Of a stretch of 64,000 nt of DNA, positions 16,443 to 24,771 are shown piece after piece; positions within the stretch are counted from its first letter, which is position 1; the number at the start of each line of letters is the position of its first letter. Made by a program: the position numbers and the translations under genes. The stretch comes from Terriglobia bacterium (GTDB lineage Bacteria > Acidobacteriota > Terriglobia > Bryobacterales > Bryobacteraceae). Below the pieces are notes generated by a model, which ran no database searches, was not told the origin of the DNA, and saw only the letters and a program-made list of their open reading frames with translations. The DNA lies in NCBI GenBank assembly GCA_025350105.1, contig JANXYJ010000183.1:1-64000 (forward strand), written 5' to 3'.

Positions 16443-17312
16443 ATGATCTTGCCGCAGCCACGCTTTTACCCGATCGGACTTGCAGCGCTGATTCTTGTCG
16501 CAGGTGCGGGGTTCCTTCCGGCGCAGGTGTCTGTACCGGAAGCCTTTGTTGCCGTGCCGGGTGCGCGAATATTTTACGTCGACACCGGCGGCCGCGGCGT
16601 TCCGGTGGTCCTATTGCATGCCAATACTGGCAGCAGCCGGGTTTGGGAGTATCAAATTCCTGCTTTCAAAGCAGCGGGCTATCGAGTGATTGCATTGGAC
16701 CGCCGCGGTTGGGGCCGCACGGAGATTTTGGACCCTGCGGCACCATCCACCGCCGCTGATGATTTGCTGGCGCTGCTCGATGCGCTGAAACTGAGCAAGG
16801 TCCATCTTATCGGGTCCGCAGGCGGGGGTTTTGCGGCTTTGGACTTTGCCTTATCCTATCCAGAGCGCTTGCGCAGCCTGGTGATCGCCAACAGCATCGG
16901 TGGAGTGCAGGATGCGGACTTTGTGGCCCTGGGGAATCGCATTCGTCCTCCGCAGTTTGCTGCATTGCCGCCGGAAATTCGTGAAGTGGGCCCGGAGTAT
17001 CGGGCGGCTAACCCTGCAGGGACAAAGCGTTGGATAGATCTCGAGAAAATCAGCCGCTCCGCAGGGCCGGTGATCCCAGCGCAAAAACTACGCAACGACA
17101 TTACCCTGAAACTGCTGGAAAATATTCATACACCAACATTCCTATTAACCGGCGGTGCGGATATGTTTGCGCCGCCAGCCGTTCAGCGTTTGTTCGCCGC
17201 GCATATTCGAGGCGCCCAATCTTTTGTGATTCCAGAAGCCGGGCACTCTTCCTACTGGGAACAGCCAGAAACGTTTAACCGCGTAGTAGTAGGCTTTATG
17301 GGCAAGTATTAG
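16443..17312 (+). CDS. Exported alpha/beta-hydrolase-fold protein with Ala at the nucleophile position
   Basis: About 289 aa. Hydrophobic signal (IGLAALILVAGAGFLPAQ). Fold markers: VVLLHANTGSSRVWEYQ (oxyanion region), ALDRRGWGRT, the elbow LIGSAGGGFAALDFA, the acid LTGGADMFAPP and the base EAGHSSYWEQP. Aligning the elbow to the usual GxSxGG puts Ala126 where the catalytic Ser belongs; Ser125 is one position early. So it may be a non-esterase member or use a different chemistry. The -10-like TACACT ends 7 nt before the ATG, suggesting a very short leader. Divergent from the DyP peroxidase. Confidence 0.8.
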   Translation: MILPQPRFYPIGLAALILVAGAGFLPAQVSVPEAFVAVPGARIFYVDTGGRGVPVVLLHANTGSSRVWEYQIPAFKAAGYRVIALDRRGWGRTEILDPAAPSTAADDLLALLDALKLSKVHLIGSAGGGFAALDFALSYPERLRSLVIANSIGGVQDADFVALGNRIRPPQFAALPPEIREVGPEYRAANPAGTKRWIDLEKISRSAGPVIPAQKLRNDITLKLLENIHTPTFLLTGGADMFAPPAVQRLFAAHIRGAQSFVIPEAGHSSYWEQPETFNRVVVGFMGKY

Positions 17313-17415
17313 TGGTTTTATGGCGGGGAATTACGAGTCTTCGCGGGCGAGATTAGGACTCCCTACCAGGGCAAATCCGTTCCGGTTTTCCCTCTTCTGG
17401 CCGATGGCTTAAGGA

Positions 17416-18093
17416 GTGACCGAGCCCTCGTCCATATTGGCCGGCAATACCATATCGGCCGAAAATGTCATATCGGCCGGCAATGCCACCTTGCTATCTG
17501 GCCAGGCTCCGTCCGTTGCCGCGTTCCCAGCAGTCGGTGTTTCGACTGAAGGTCAACCGCTGGCCGAGGAAGCTTCCTTGCGTCACAATCCTCAAACCCA
17601 TGGGCTGGTGCCGGACTTTTGGGGGTCGAGACCCAAGGTAAACGCAGGAAAGGGACCCGCGACAGACTGGCCGCTGGACGATGCGCGGGGCGCAGTCCGT
17701 TTGTCGGGGCTATGTTCCGCTATGGTGTTTGCCTGGTGGAGCGGCTGGCTTTGGTTTCATGAACCCACGGCCACCGTTTGGCGGTGGCTAGCGATGCCGG
17801 GCGCTGTTTTACCAACTGCCGCGCTGGCCTTCACTCTGACAATCACACCAATGGTTACGGCGTGTTGGATCTTCATTCTGTGCAACCGCGCCGGGCGGGC
17901 GGGATGGCCAGCGTGGCTGGTAGCGCCGTACTTCGCGCTGGTGGTGGCTCCGCTTTGCTGGTTGTGGCACCTGCTTTTCCCTTCCAACGAAATGCTGGCG
18001 CTAGTGGCGTGTACCGTGCCCTTGGAAATGTTCAAGCCCAATAGTTTCGTCATCGTGAAGGTGGCTAGGTGGTTCGCCCGCTTGCACTCGTGA
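17416..18093 (+). CDS. Putative integral membrane protein of unknown function
   Basis: Up to 225 aa. The start is unsure: the GTG at 17416 has AAGGA almost touching it. The N-terminal 90 residues are polar and contain a six-residue repeat (ILAGNT/ISAENV/ISAGNA); the rest has three or four membrane helices (LCSAMVFAWWSGWLWF; VLPTAALAFTLTITPMVTA; YFALVVAPLCWLWHLLF) and a C-terminal Lys/Arg tail. No family recognised with confidence. Convergent with the Sel1 gene (15 nt apart). Confidence 0.55.
   Translation: MTEPSSILAGNTISAENVISAGNATLLSGQAPSVAAFPAVGVSTEGQPLAEEASLRHNPQTHGLVPDFWGSRPKVNAGKGPATDWPLDDARGAVRLSGLCSAMVFAWWSGWLWFHEPTATVWRWLAMPGAVLPTAALAFTLTITPMVTACWIFILCNRAGRAGWPAWLVAPYFALVVAPLCWLWHLLFPSNEMLALVACTVPLEMFKPNSFVIVKVARWFARLHS
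17434..17487 (+). repeat. 18-bp tandem repeat, three copies, in frame
   Basis: Three contiguous 18-bp units beginning ATATYGGCCG encode the hexapeptides ILAGNT, ISAENV and ISAGNA near the N-terminus of the membrane protein. Units differ by 3-4 bases, so the array is older than the other in-frame repeats in the window. Confidence 0.8.
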
Positions 18094-18108
18094 GAGTCCT
18101 GGTGCACC

Positions 18109-18876
18109 TTACTCGCTCTTGGCCACCACTGCTTTAGCAAACCACTTGTCGGCCTCGGCATCACTCTTCGCTACGCCCTGGCCTTTGCGATACAGCAGGC
18201 CCAGGTTGAACATGGCTTCGCCGTTGCCCAAATCTGCCGCGCGGCGGAACCAGAGAGCGGCGCTTGCGAAATCCACGGGCACGCCTTGCCCGTTGCGATA
18301 TAATGCGCCGACGCTATTCATGGCTTTATCGTTTTCACGATTGCTGGCCTTGGCGAACCAGGCCATGGCTTCTGCGAAATCCACTTTCACGCCCAGGCCA
18401 TCGCGGTACATCACGCCCAGGTTGAACATGGCTTGATCGTTGCCCTCCGCCGCAGCATCGCGAAACCACTGCATGGCGGCATCATACCGTTGCGGAGTCC
18501 CCAGGCCCTTGTAATGCAGAATCGCGATGTTCACCATGGCCTGGCTATCACCATAGGCGGCAGCCTTGCGCAACCACTTCATGGCTTCGATATAGTTGAC
18601 CGGCGTGCCTCGGCCTTCGGTGTACATCAATCCCAGGTACGATGCCGCTTCGATCTTGCCGGCCACCGCCGCTTCCTGAAACGCCAGAAAAGCCGTGGGA
18701 TATTTTCTGTTCTCGAACATATCCACCGCACGGGAATACAGAGCGTTCTTGTCCGGCGCAACCGGCGTGGGCATGGGAGCCTGCGCCAGGCTAATTTGCG
18801 CGATCAGAAGAACCAACAACAAGGGCATGCACTCACGCAGACGGATGGCGATGCTGGCGAGTTGCTGCGATTTCAT
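18109..18876 (-). CDS. Secreted Sel1-repeat (TPR-like) protein
   Basis: About 255 aa with a signal peptide (MPLLLVLLIAQISLAQ). Five Sel1 units of about 36 residues follow, each with the pattern A..LG.MY..G.GV..D...A..W...A (for example NLGVMYRDGLGVKVDFAEAM and NLGLLYRKGQGVAKSDAEAD). Sel1 solenoids are protein-protein interaction scaffolds; exported ones often link envelope proteins or signalling systems. No partner gene is adjacent. GAGAGG sits immediately before the ATG at 18876, closer than ideal. Confidence 0.9.
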   Translation of the reverse strand: MKSQQLASIAIRLRECMPLLLVLLIAQISLAQAPMPTPVAPDKNALYSRAVDMFENRKYPTAFLAFQEAAVAGKIEAASYLGLMYTEGRGTPVNYIEAMKWLRKAAAYGDSQAMVNIAILHYKGLGTPQRYDAAMQWFRDAAAEGNDQAMFNLGVMYRDGLGVKVDFAEAMAWFAKASNRENDKAMNSVGALYRNGQGVPVDFASAALWFRRAADLGNGEAMFNLGLLYRKGQGVAKSDAEADKWFAKAVVAKSE

Positions 18877-19004
18877 CCTCTCTCATTATCGCCTTTTCGC
18901 ACTGGAACACATTTTAGAACACCACCGAACAAACTCGCTTACTTCACGGCGCGACTCAGAAACGATCGCGGCCAGAAGCAAGCGGGTTCTTGCACCAAGT
19001 GCGG

Positions 19005-19832
19005 CTACTGCACAGCCGGCAGCAGTGTTTGATCGCCGGTATTGATGCACTTGGGATGTCCAAAGCCACCGGCACTTACACCCGGGTTGCCGGTGATGTC
19101 GTAGATGATATTATCCGGACGCGCAGGATCGCCCGAAACGCCACCCACGCCGGAAAGATGATCCAGGCCCAAGTTGTGCCGCACGCGCCAGCCAATCATG
19201 TGATCGGCGCAGGAGGTATCGCCACTAACTCCCACTCCACCAACCACTTGCTTGCTGGACGAGTACAGCGCCAAGCCGCCGCCAAAAACATTCACACCGC
19301 CGATCTTACGACCATTCATAGGGTCCTGCGAACTGCCGAATTGTGAGGAAGGACCTTTGTAGGCAACGTCCGTATCCACCGGGTTGCTCTCCTGCAAACC
19401 AAAGAGGCTGCCGCCGGGTTGCACCGCCGAATAAAGGTTGGCCGTGGAAAGCGCCAGGCCGCTGGGCTTGCCGGAACTGTTGCTGCTGGAGGACGAATCC
19501 AAACTGAACGAATTGGCGGTATTGGCTTTCTGCGCTGAAATCACGCGGCTGCCGGGCCACTGCGCACCCCGGTTCACTCCCGAAAACGCCACGGCGCAAA
19601 CAATGCCGTCACGATCCACAACCGTGGCCCACATTTGCAGATTCAACCCGCTGGTTTCGGTGGCGGTGGCGGCTGCCAGCGCGCTTTTCAGAGCGCTGTA
19701 GCCGGGCAAGTTGCCGCATCCATTGCTGTTACCGTGGTCGTCGTTACTATTGTTATCGTCGGCCAGAGCTACGCCCGCGGTCCCCGCTAAGGCCAGCAAA
19801 ACAGTGGCAGCACGCAGTGACATCTTGTACAT
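19005..19832 (-). CDS. Secreted heme-binding (GlcG/HbpS-like) protein
   Basis: About 275 aa. AGGAGGACTC precedes the ATG. Signal peptide (AATVLLALAGTAGVALA), then an Asp/Asn/His-rich linker (DDNNSNDDHGNSNGCG). The core resembles the GlcG/HbpS (DUF336) fold: LQMWATVVDRDGIVCAVAFSG, QKANTANSFSLD, a Gly-rich ALYSSSKQVVGGVGVSGD. HbpS-type proteins bind heme extracellularly and act in redox sensing or heme buffering. Insertions and a long C-terminal tail (HPKCINTGDQ) make it larger than the usual 140-residue domain. Monocistronic by appearance. Confidence 0.8.
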   Translation of the reverse strand: MYKMSLRAATVLLALAGTAGVALADDNNSNDDHGNSNGCGNLPGYSALKSALAAATATETSGLNLQMWATVVDRDGIVCAVAFSGVNRGAQWPGSRVISAQKANTANSFSLDSSSSSNSSGKPSGLALSTANLYSAVQPGGSLFGLQESNPVDTDVAYKGPSSQFGSSQDPMNGRKIGGVNVFGGGLALYSSSKQVVGGVGVSGDTSCADHMIGWRVRHNLGLDHLSGVGGVSGDPARPDNIIYDITGNPGVSAGGFGHPKCINTGDQTLLPAVQ

Positions 19833-20002
19833 GAGTCCTCCTAATGAATTGGTGTTCCGAGCTTCTGCGCGAACAAGGGGGTTCGTCGACGCGACCCTCC
19901 GATCCGGCTTTGCGATTATGCACTAGACCGCTGGGTTATGCAATACAGAATTTGTGGGTTCCGTACGTACATTACCCTTTAATTCAGCGGGTTTCACAGG
20001 CC

Positions 20003-20019
20003 GGTGACCCCTGGTCACC
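20003..20019. repeat. Perfect 7-bp inverted repeat just downstream of the MBL-fusion gene
   Basis: GGTGACC and GGTCACC flank a 3-base loop, directly after the stop codon of the minus-strand gene at 20020. A stable stem-loop would form in the transcript, but no U-tract follows, so it may only protect the 3' end or assist Rho-dependent ending. Confidence 0.45.
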
Positions 20020-21801
20020 CTACTTCCCCGCCGCCGGCAAACTCTTCGCCGTCAGACTCTTGTAGGCAGCTTCCACAAACAGGTCCGTGGTCCATCCGGT
20101 CACCGCCCCGTAAAGCGGATCGTAATCCATGGTGGGCCGCGCAGCTTGCACTTCGCCTAGCGTCATGCCTTTTTTGATCATGGCCCGCAAGCGATCACGC
20201 ACGATGGTCAGCATGTCGCGGTATTCCACGACATCGGCTTCATCGCAAATGCGGCCCCGGCCGGGCACCACCATGGTGCCGCCTTCTTGCGAGAACGCTG
20301 GGACGGTGATATCCAGAATGCGGTTCAAGCCATCGATGCTGCCCTGCAGACTGCCGCCGTGCGCGAGGTCGATCACGGGATAGCGGTCGGGGTCCATCAA
20401 CCCACCCACGGCGATGACGTCGGAGCGGCGAAAGTGCACCAGGCTATCGCCATCGGTATGCGCGGCGGGTACGTGGAGCATGGTTACCGCTTCACCGTTG
20501 AAGTAAATTTCGTCCCTCTCGTTGGCGTAGGTTTCGGTTGGCCAGGCGTCGGAGGAATACTGCTTGCTGGCGCTCATGCGTTTGAACACGGCTTCGGTGG
20601 CCACGAACTCGGCCACCTGCGCCGCTGTTCCAAAAGGCGTGTTGTTGAGTTCCACTTTGTGCGCGGAGCCCGCGAAATTCGCCACCGCCACATTGCCGCC
20701 CACGTGATCGGCATCAGCGCTGGTATTTAGAACCCAACGGACGGGCTGCGCTGTCAGTTTCTTTAAGGCGTCCAACATCTTTACTGCGGCGGTTTGCGTT
20801 CCGGTGTCCACCATCAATGTGCCCTGGTCGCCGGTCTGCACCAAAACGTTGCCACCCGCGCCAATGATCAAATAGACGTTGCCCTGTACTTTCACGGCTT
20901 CCGCATTCGCCGGAGCCGGCGGACGTGGCACGGCGCGATTCTTCCCCACCGCGCCTTTCGATGACCGCACCATGTTCTTCATGTACTCCGGATACATGGT
21001 TTCGGCCCCGCCCAGCGCGGCGTTCAACGGCAGCTTCCAACGGTCGGCGAATTCTTTCATGAACGGATTTTCGCCGGGCAAATAGTTGGGCACCTCTCCC
21101 TTTTTGCGGCCAGTAATTTCGTCAACCGAGCGGCAGTGATAGACCCACTGCGCATTCTCGCCGTGCAGATTCATCTCGAAGTTTTCGGTTTTGATCAGCG
21201 GTTCGGTCAGATAGACGGGGTCAGTGAGAATGGTCACGTGAGTCAGATGATCGTCATGACGGATGAAGTGTTCCACCATGGTGGCCTGATCGCTTTGCGG
21301 CAGTCCATTGCGCCGAACCCAGCCCTGCTTGATGTGCGTGGTGGAGACCGTGAGGATGGTACCGTCCCATTTGCCGGTGGAGAATCCCATCCAGGTGTGC
21401 GGAGCCCACACGGGTGGATGCGGACGGCCGTCCATCCAAATGGTTCGGAACTGTGAAAACGTTCCGAGATATTGGTGAATCGCCACCACCTGTTGCGTCT
21501 CCGGATCTTTTTCCGACCAGACGCGGAAATCCAGCGGGCCGCGATAAATATAGGGCGCAACGTGCACGCGGCACTGCTCTTCCGGCAAGGTGAGCCGCGA
21601 TGCATCCCAGCTTTCGGCCTTCAAACGCGCGGCGTCGTTAATGGGCAGGCCAAGATAATCCACCAGTTCAGGCCCAGGAATGCGTTCATCGAAATCCTCA
21701 TGGTAGCGGGCAGCCCAATCGCCATCGAGGAGAATTTGGGCCGAACCGGTAAGCGAAAACAGAAGGCCGAAGGCTGTATAAAGAAAGGCGCGCGTGATCA
21801 T
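20020..21801 (-). CDS. Secreted fusion: 'GKWDG' domain plus metallo-beta-lactamase-fold domain with altered metal site
   Basis: About 593 aa with a signal peptide (LYTAFGLLFSLTGSAQ). Residues 20-310 match the secreted family also encoded at 42791, 44492 and 46737: WMDGRPHPPVWAPHTWMGF then STGKWDGTILTVSTTHIKQG. Residues 335-590 are an MBL fold: VYLIIGAGGNVLVQTGDQ, MVDTGTQTAA, then WVLNTSADADHVGGN. The usual HxHxDH is SxDxDH here, so two of the three zinc ligands of that motif are missing; later AAHTDGDSLVHF is kept. The closest relatives are quinoprotein-relay-type MBL proteins. Whether it binds metal is unclear. TATAAT-like boxes lie upstream. Confidence 0.8.
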   Translation of the reverse strand: MITRAFLYTAFGLLFSLTGSAQILLDGDWAARYHEDFDERIPGPELVDYLGLPINDAARLKAESWDASRLTLPEEQCRVHVAPYIYRGPLDFRVWSEKDPETQQVVAIHQYLGTFSQFRTIWMDGRPHPPVWAPHTWMGFSTGKWDGTILTVSTTHIKQGWVRRNGLPQSDQATMVEHFIRHDDHLTHVTILTDPVYLTEPLIKTENFEMNLHGENAQWVYHCRSVDEITGRKKGEVPNYLPGENPFMKEFADRWKLPLNAALGGAETMYPEYMKNMVRSSKGAVGKNRAVPRPPAPANAEAVKVQGNVYLIIGAGGNVLVQTGDQGTLMVDTGTQTAAVKMLDALKKLTAQPVRWVLNTSADADHVGGNVAVANFAGSAHKVELNNTPFGTAAQVAEFVATEAVFKRMSASKQYSSDAWPTETYANERDEIYFNGEAVTMLHVPAAHTDGDSLVHFRRSDVIAVGGLMDPDRYPVIDLAHGGSLQGSIDGLNRILDITVPAFSQEGGTMVVPGRGRICDEADVVEYRDMLTIVRDRLRAMIKKGMTLGEVQAARPTMDYDPLYGAVTGWTTDLFVEAAYKSLTAKSLPAAGK

Positions 21802-21810
21802 TGCGTCATC

Positions 21811-21827
21811 ATTATAGACGGATTATA
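21811..21827 (-). promoter_or_regulatory. Candidate -10 elements for the MBL-fusion gene
   Basis: Two TATAAT hexamers on the minus strand (21827-21822 and 21816-21811) lie 10-26 nt before the ATG at 21801. The farther one would give a leader of about 14 nt. No good -35 is seen and there is no Shine-Dalgarno, so the call rests on the -10 match alone. Confidence 0.35.
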
Positions 21828-21908
21828 AACGCTTGAGGCTTGCGTTGGTCTCCTGGGAAAGCTACAGTGTATGTTCCTTTGGTTGGCTATGGCAGGAAAG
21901 GCAGAGAC

Positions 21909-23057
21909 ATGAGACCAAGCATGTGGGCGGCAGCCGCAACCGTTTTGATCGCCGCGGGATTGATTGGCACCTATTCGCTGCTGGAGGACGCGACTGCGGC
22001 CGAACCCTCGCTTCCCAAGTTTGAAGCCGATGCCGCCTGGCCCAAACCGCTGCCGAACAACTGGATGCTAGGGCAGGTTTCAGGAACGGCGATTGATTCC
22101 CGCGATCATGTTTGGATACTGCATCGTCCGCGAACCTTGGACGAGCACGACAAATATCTGGAAACGGGCAAGGGTGACTGCTGCGTGCCCGCGCCGGCGG
22201 TGATTGAGTTCGATGCGGCGGGCAATGCGGTGCAAGGCTGGGGTGGCCCGCCGAATTCCACCACACAAAAAGGCGCGGCGGGCGAGGTCTACGAATGGCC
22301 CGACAATGAACACGGCATTCTGGTCGACCACAAAGACAACGTCTGGATCACAGGCAACGGCGACAAAGACGCGGAGATTCTGAAGTTCACCAAGACCGGC
22401 AAGTTCCTGATGCAAATCGGCCACAAAGGAAAAAGCGGAGGCAGCAACGACACAGCCAACCTGGGACGGCCCGCGGCGTTGGCGGAGAATCCGGCCACTA
22501 ACGAAATCTTCGTGGCCGATGGCTATGGCAACCGCCGCGTGATTGTGTTTGACGAAGACACGGGAGCCTACAAACGCCACTGGGGCGCGTACGGCAAAAG
22601 GCCGGACGACAGCGCGCCGCGCACGCGAGTGTACGAAGGCGAAGGTTCGCCGCAATTCAACCTGGTGCACGGCATTCGCATTTCAAACGACGGCCTGGTG
22701 TATGTTGGCGACCGCGTGAACAACCGCGTGCAGATTTTCAAACTGGACGGGACGTTTGTCAAAGAGGTTTACATCGAACGCAAAACTTCGGCGGGCGAAG
22801 GCACGGCATTTGACATCGCCTTTTCGCCCGACAAAGCGCAGCGCTACTTCTATGTTCCTGACGGCAGCAATAAGAAGGTGCGGATTGTGGACCGGCAGTC
22901 GGGTGAACTGGTAGGGTTCTTTGGCGGACACGGTGGCCACGGCGTGGGTGAGTTCTATCACATCCACAGCATGGTGACCGATTCCAAGGGCAACGTTTAC
23001 CTGGGCGAAGTGAACAACGGGCGGCGCGTGCTGCGCTGGAACTACAAAGGCCGCTAA
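21909..23057 (+). CDS. Exported NHL-repeat (six-bladed beta-propeller) protein, paralogue of 12636-13913
   Basis: About 382 aa. The ATG at 21909 follows GGAAAGGCAGAGAC. Signal or anchor AAAATVLIAAGLIGTYSLL. Shares the arrangement of its paralogue: AAWPKPLPNNWMLGQVSG, a CC pair (KGDCCVPAPA), NEHGILVDHKDNVWITGNGD, ADGYGNRRVIVFDEDTGAYK, VYVGDRVNNRVQIFKLDG and a final HSMVTDSKGNVYLGEV blade. The linker between blades two and three is shorter. Function unknown; a periplasmic propeller. It is followed after 34 nt by a His-rich membrane protein gene, suggesting they work together. Confidence 0.8.
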   Translation: MRPSMWAAAATVLIAAGLIGTYSLLEDATAAEPSLPKFEADAAWPKPLPNNWMLGQVSGTAIDSRDHVWILHRPRTLDEHDKYLETGKGDCCVPAPAVIEFDAAGNAVQGWGGPPNSTTQKGAAGEVYEWPDNEHGILVDHKDNVWITGNGDKDAEILKFTKTGKFLMQIGHKGKSGGSNDTANLGRPAALAENPATNEIFVADGYGNRRVIVFDEDTGAYKRHWGAYGKRPDDSAPRTRVYEGEGSPQFNLVHGIRISNDGLVYVGDRVNNRVQIFKLDGTFVKEVYIERKTSAGEGTAFDIAFSPDKAQRYFYVPDGSNKKVRIVDRQSGELVGFFGGHGGHGVGEFYHIHSMVTDSKGNVYLGEVNNGRRVLRWNYKGR

Positions 23058-23091
23058 AGCTTCACCCGAAATCCGTCGATAGCCCGGGTGA

Positions 23092-24144
23092 ATGAGCACC
23101 GCGTCCCTGAATCCGGCGTCCGTTACGCCGTCGATCATCCGCACGCCATGGATCATTTCGCGGCGCCAGGATCTCATCTGGTTCATCGGCTCCGGCGGCA
23201 TTGGTTACGCGGCGCTGGGACTGATGGCCCTGGGTTTTCCGCTGACGCCGCTGCAACTGTTTTGGTTCTTTTTGGTAGACGGGCCGCATGTGCTTTCCAC
23301 CGTCACCCGCACCTATTGTGATTCGGCGGAGCGCGCCAAACTCGGCCGTTTCCTGTGGATGCCGGTACCGTTGATGCTGATTGGCCCGGTGATGACTATG
23401 GGCGGCTTGTACGCACTGTTCACCCTGCTGGCGGTTTGCTGGCAACATTTCCATATTGTGAAACAACATTTTGGCTTCATGATGTTGTACAAAGCCAAGC
23501 TGCGCGACCGCAACGACTTCTGGCTGGACCGCATCTTCTTACTGGCTTCGCTATTTTTGCCGCTGATGCTTTTCGTTCTGAAAACACGCCCGGCTTTGAC
23601 CGCGGCGCTAAACTCTCTGCCCGCGCCGTTGCCCTGGCTGCCGAATTTCAGCTTGGCGTTGTACGGATCGCTAACGCTCACCTGGCTGATTCGCCAAGGC
23701 GAAAAATGGCACAAGGGTTTGGAAATGAATTGGCCGAAAATCGGCCTGCTGGCGACAGTGGTTCCGCTGCAGTGGCTGGCGCTGACGCACGCCGCCCAGT
23801 ATGGCCCCGATGGAATTCTGCGCGCCGGCATCACGCTGGGCCTATTCCACAGCTTTCAGTATCACCGCCTGATGTGGTTCCACAACAAGAATCGCTATAG
23901 CGAAGACGCCGCGCCGCAACGCTACGGTTTGGCGGCCAAACTGGCGCCCAGCGTAGGCGTATATCTGGCCATCGCGATCGGCTTGCACTTCCTCACCACG
24001 TTTGTGCCGCAGGCGATTTTCCCGTTCAACCAAGTGGTCAGCGCGAGCGTTTGGGGCATTGCGTTCACGCACTATTGCCTGGATGCGCGCATCTGGCACG
24101 TGCGGGGTGACAAGGGCCTGGCGCGGGCGCTGAACATGGCGTAG
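23092..24144 (+). CDS. Conserved polytopic membrane protein with His-rich motifs, unknown function
   Basis: About 350 aa with eight or so membrane helices. Conserved-looking polar motifs face the membrane ends: FFLVDGPHVLSTVTRTY near residue 62, CWQHFHIVKQHFGFMMLYK near residue 123, and GLFHSFQYHRLMWFHNKNRY near residue 250. The many paired histidines resemble membrane di-metal or heme proteins (carotenoid 15,15'-dioxygenase Blh or desaturase-like), but I cannot assign a family. It lies 34 nt after the NHL-propeller gene and is likely co-transcribed with it. Confidence 0.65.
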   Translation: MSTASLNPASVTPSIIRTPWIISRRQDLIWFIGSGGIGYAALGLMALGFPLTPLQLFWFFLVDGPHVLSTVTRTYCDSAERAKLGRFLWMPVPLMLIGPVMTMGGLYALFTLLAVCWQHFHIVKQHFGFMMLYKAKLRDRNDFWLDRIFLLASLFLPLMLFVLKTRPALTAALNSLPAPLPWLPNFSLALYGSLTLTWLIRQGEKWHKGLEMNWPKIGLLATVVPLQWLALTHAAQYGPDGILRAGITLGLFHSFQYHRLMWFHNKNRYSEDAAPQRYGLAAKLAPSVGVYLAIAIGLHFLTTFVPQAIFPFNQVVSASVWGIAFTHYCLDARIWHVRGDKGLARALNMA

Positions 24145-24151
24145 ATTCGGC

Positions 24152-24430
24152 CTACAACCGTTCTGGCCATTTTCGCGCGCCATGGATCACCGCGACAATT
24201 TCGATCGCGCCGCGGCGCACCCGGTAGGCCACTACGTAAGGCGTGAACACCAATTCACGAATACCAGCCAGGCGGCCTTTGCGGCCCATTTCCGGATGCT
24301 GTTCGAGAGCCGCAACGCCAGAAAGCAGTGCGTCCACCGTCTCGGCCGCAGCGATGCGACTGTCTACAAAAATGTAGGCGTGCACGTTTTCGAGATCGCG
24401 GAGAGCCGTGCGCGTCCAGTCAACAGTCAT
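24152..24430 (-). CDS. RelE/ParE-type toxin
   Basis: About 92 aa. The ATG at 24430 gives MTVDWTRTALRDLENVHAYI, the typical ParE start; the upstream frame lies within the antitoxin gene. The C-terminal half has the family pattern (HPEMGRKGRLAGIRELVFTP, YVVAYRVRRGAIEIVAVIHG, ARKWP). ParE toxins poison gyrase, RelE toxins cut mRNA on the ribosome; which applies cannot be read here, though the AIEIVAVIHGARKWP ending is ParE-like. It lies 14 nt after its antitoxin. Convergent with the membrane protein gene 7 nt away. Confidence 0.9.
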   Translation of the reverse strand: MTVDWTRTALRDLENVHAYIFVDSRIAAAETVDALLSGVAALEQHPEMGRKGRLAGIRELVFTPYVVAYRVRRGAIEIVAVIHGARKWPERL

Positions 24431-24444
24431 GGAGACTCCGGAAG

Positions 24445-24684
24445 CTAGCGCCGTCTTAGCCGCTCTGTCACCCGCTTCACTTCTGCAGCCGAGGCAAACT
24501 CCCCTGCGTTCGCTTCGCGCAGCCCTTGGCGGATGTGATCCAACTGCCATTGATGAACGCTGATAAATTCCTCCAGCGCTTGGCCCACTACATAGGTTCG
24601 ATCACGATCCAGCGCTACGGCGATGCCGTCTAACGCTTTGCGGATACCGGGCTCCACCCGCACAGTGAGTGTTTCCTTGGCCAT
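24445..24684 (-). CDS. CopG/ParD-like ribbon-helix-helix antitoxin
   Basis: About 79 aa. The ATG at 24684 gives MAKETLTVRVEPGIRKALDG, the beta-strand and first helix of a ribbon-helix-helix DNA-binding domain, followed by DRTYVVGQALEEFISVHQWQ and a basic tail that would wrap the toxin. An earlier in-frame start would run through the presumed operator. It neutralises the downstream toxin and probably represses its own promoter at the inverted repeat just upstream. Confidence 0.9.
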   Translation of the reverse strand: MAKETLTVRVEPGIRKALDGIAVALDRDRTYVVGQALEEFISVHQWQLDHIRQGLREANAGEFASAAEVKRVTERLRRR

Positions 24685-24689
24685 GCATT

Positions 24690-24704
24690 CAGTGTAGCGC
24701 ACTG
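24690..24704 (-). promoter_or_regulatory. Candidate operator of the toxin-antitoxin operon
   Basis: CAGTG and CACTG form a perfect 5-bp inverted repeat around TAGCG, 5 bp upstream of the antitoxin ATG. Short inverted repeats in this position are usual binding sites for ribbon-helix-helix antitoxins. Confidence 0.5.
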
Positions 24705-24743
24705 TAAGACGTTCTACCGCATCGCACTCCATATCGATCAGGC

Positions 24744-24749
24744 TACACT
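24744..24749 (+). promoter_or_regulatory. Candidate -10 element for aroA (GCTACACT)
   Basis: TACACT within GCTACACT lies 22 nt before the aroA ATG. The same octamer occurs upstream of the hydrolase (16443), the kinase (26113) and E1-alpha (32283) genes. No strong -35 is visible. Confidence 0.35.
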
Positions 24750-24771
24750 GAAATTTCCCTCCCTACTCAAC

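Noticed and set aside
20003-20019. Hairpin considered as an intrinsic terminator
   Set aside because: The stem is perfect but no T-run follows on either strand.
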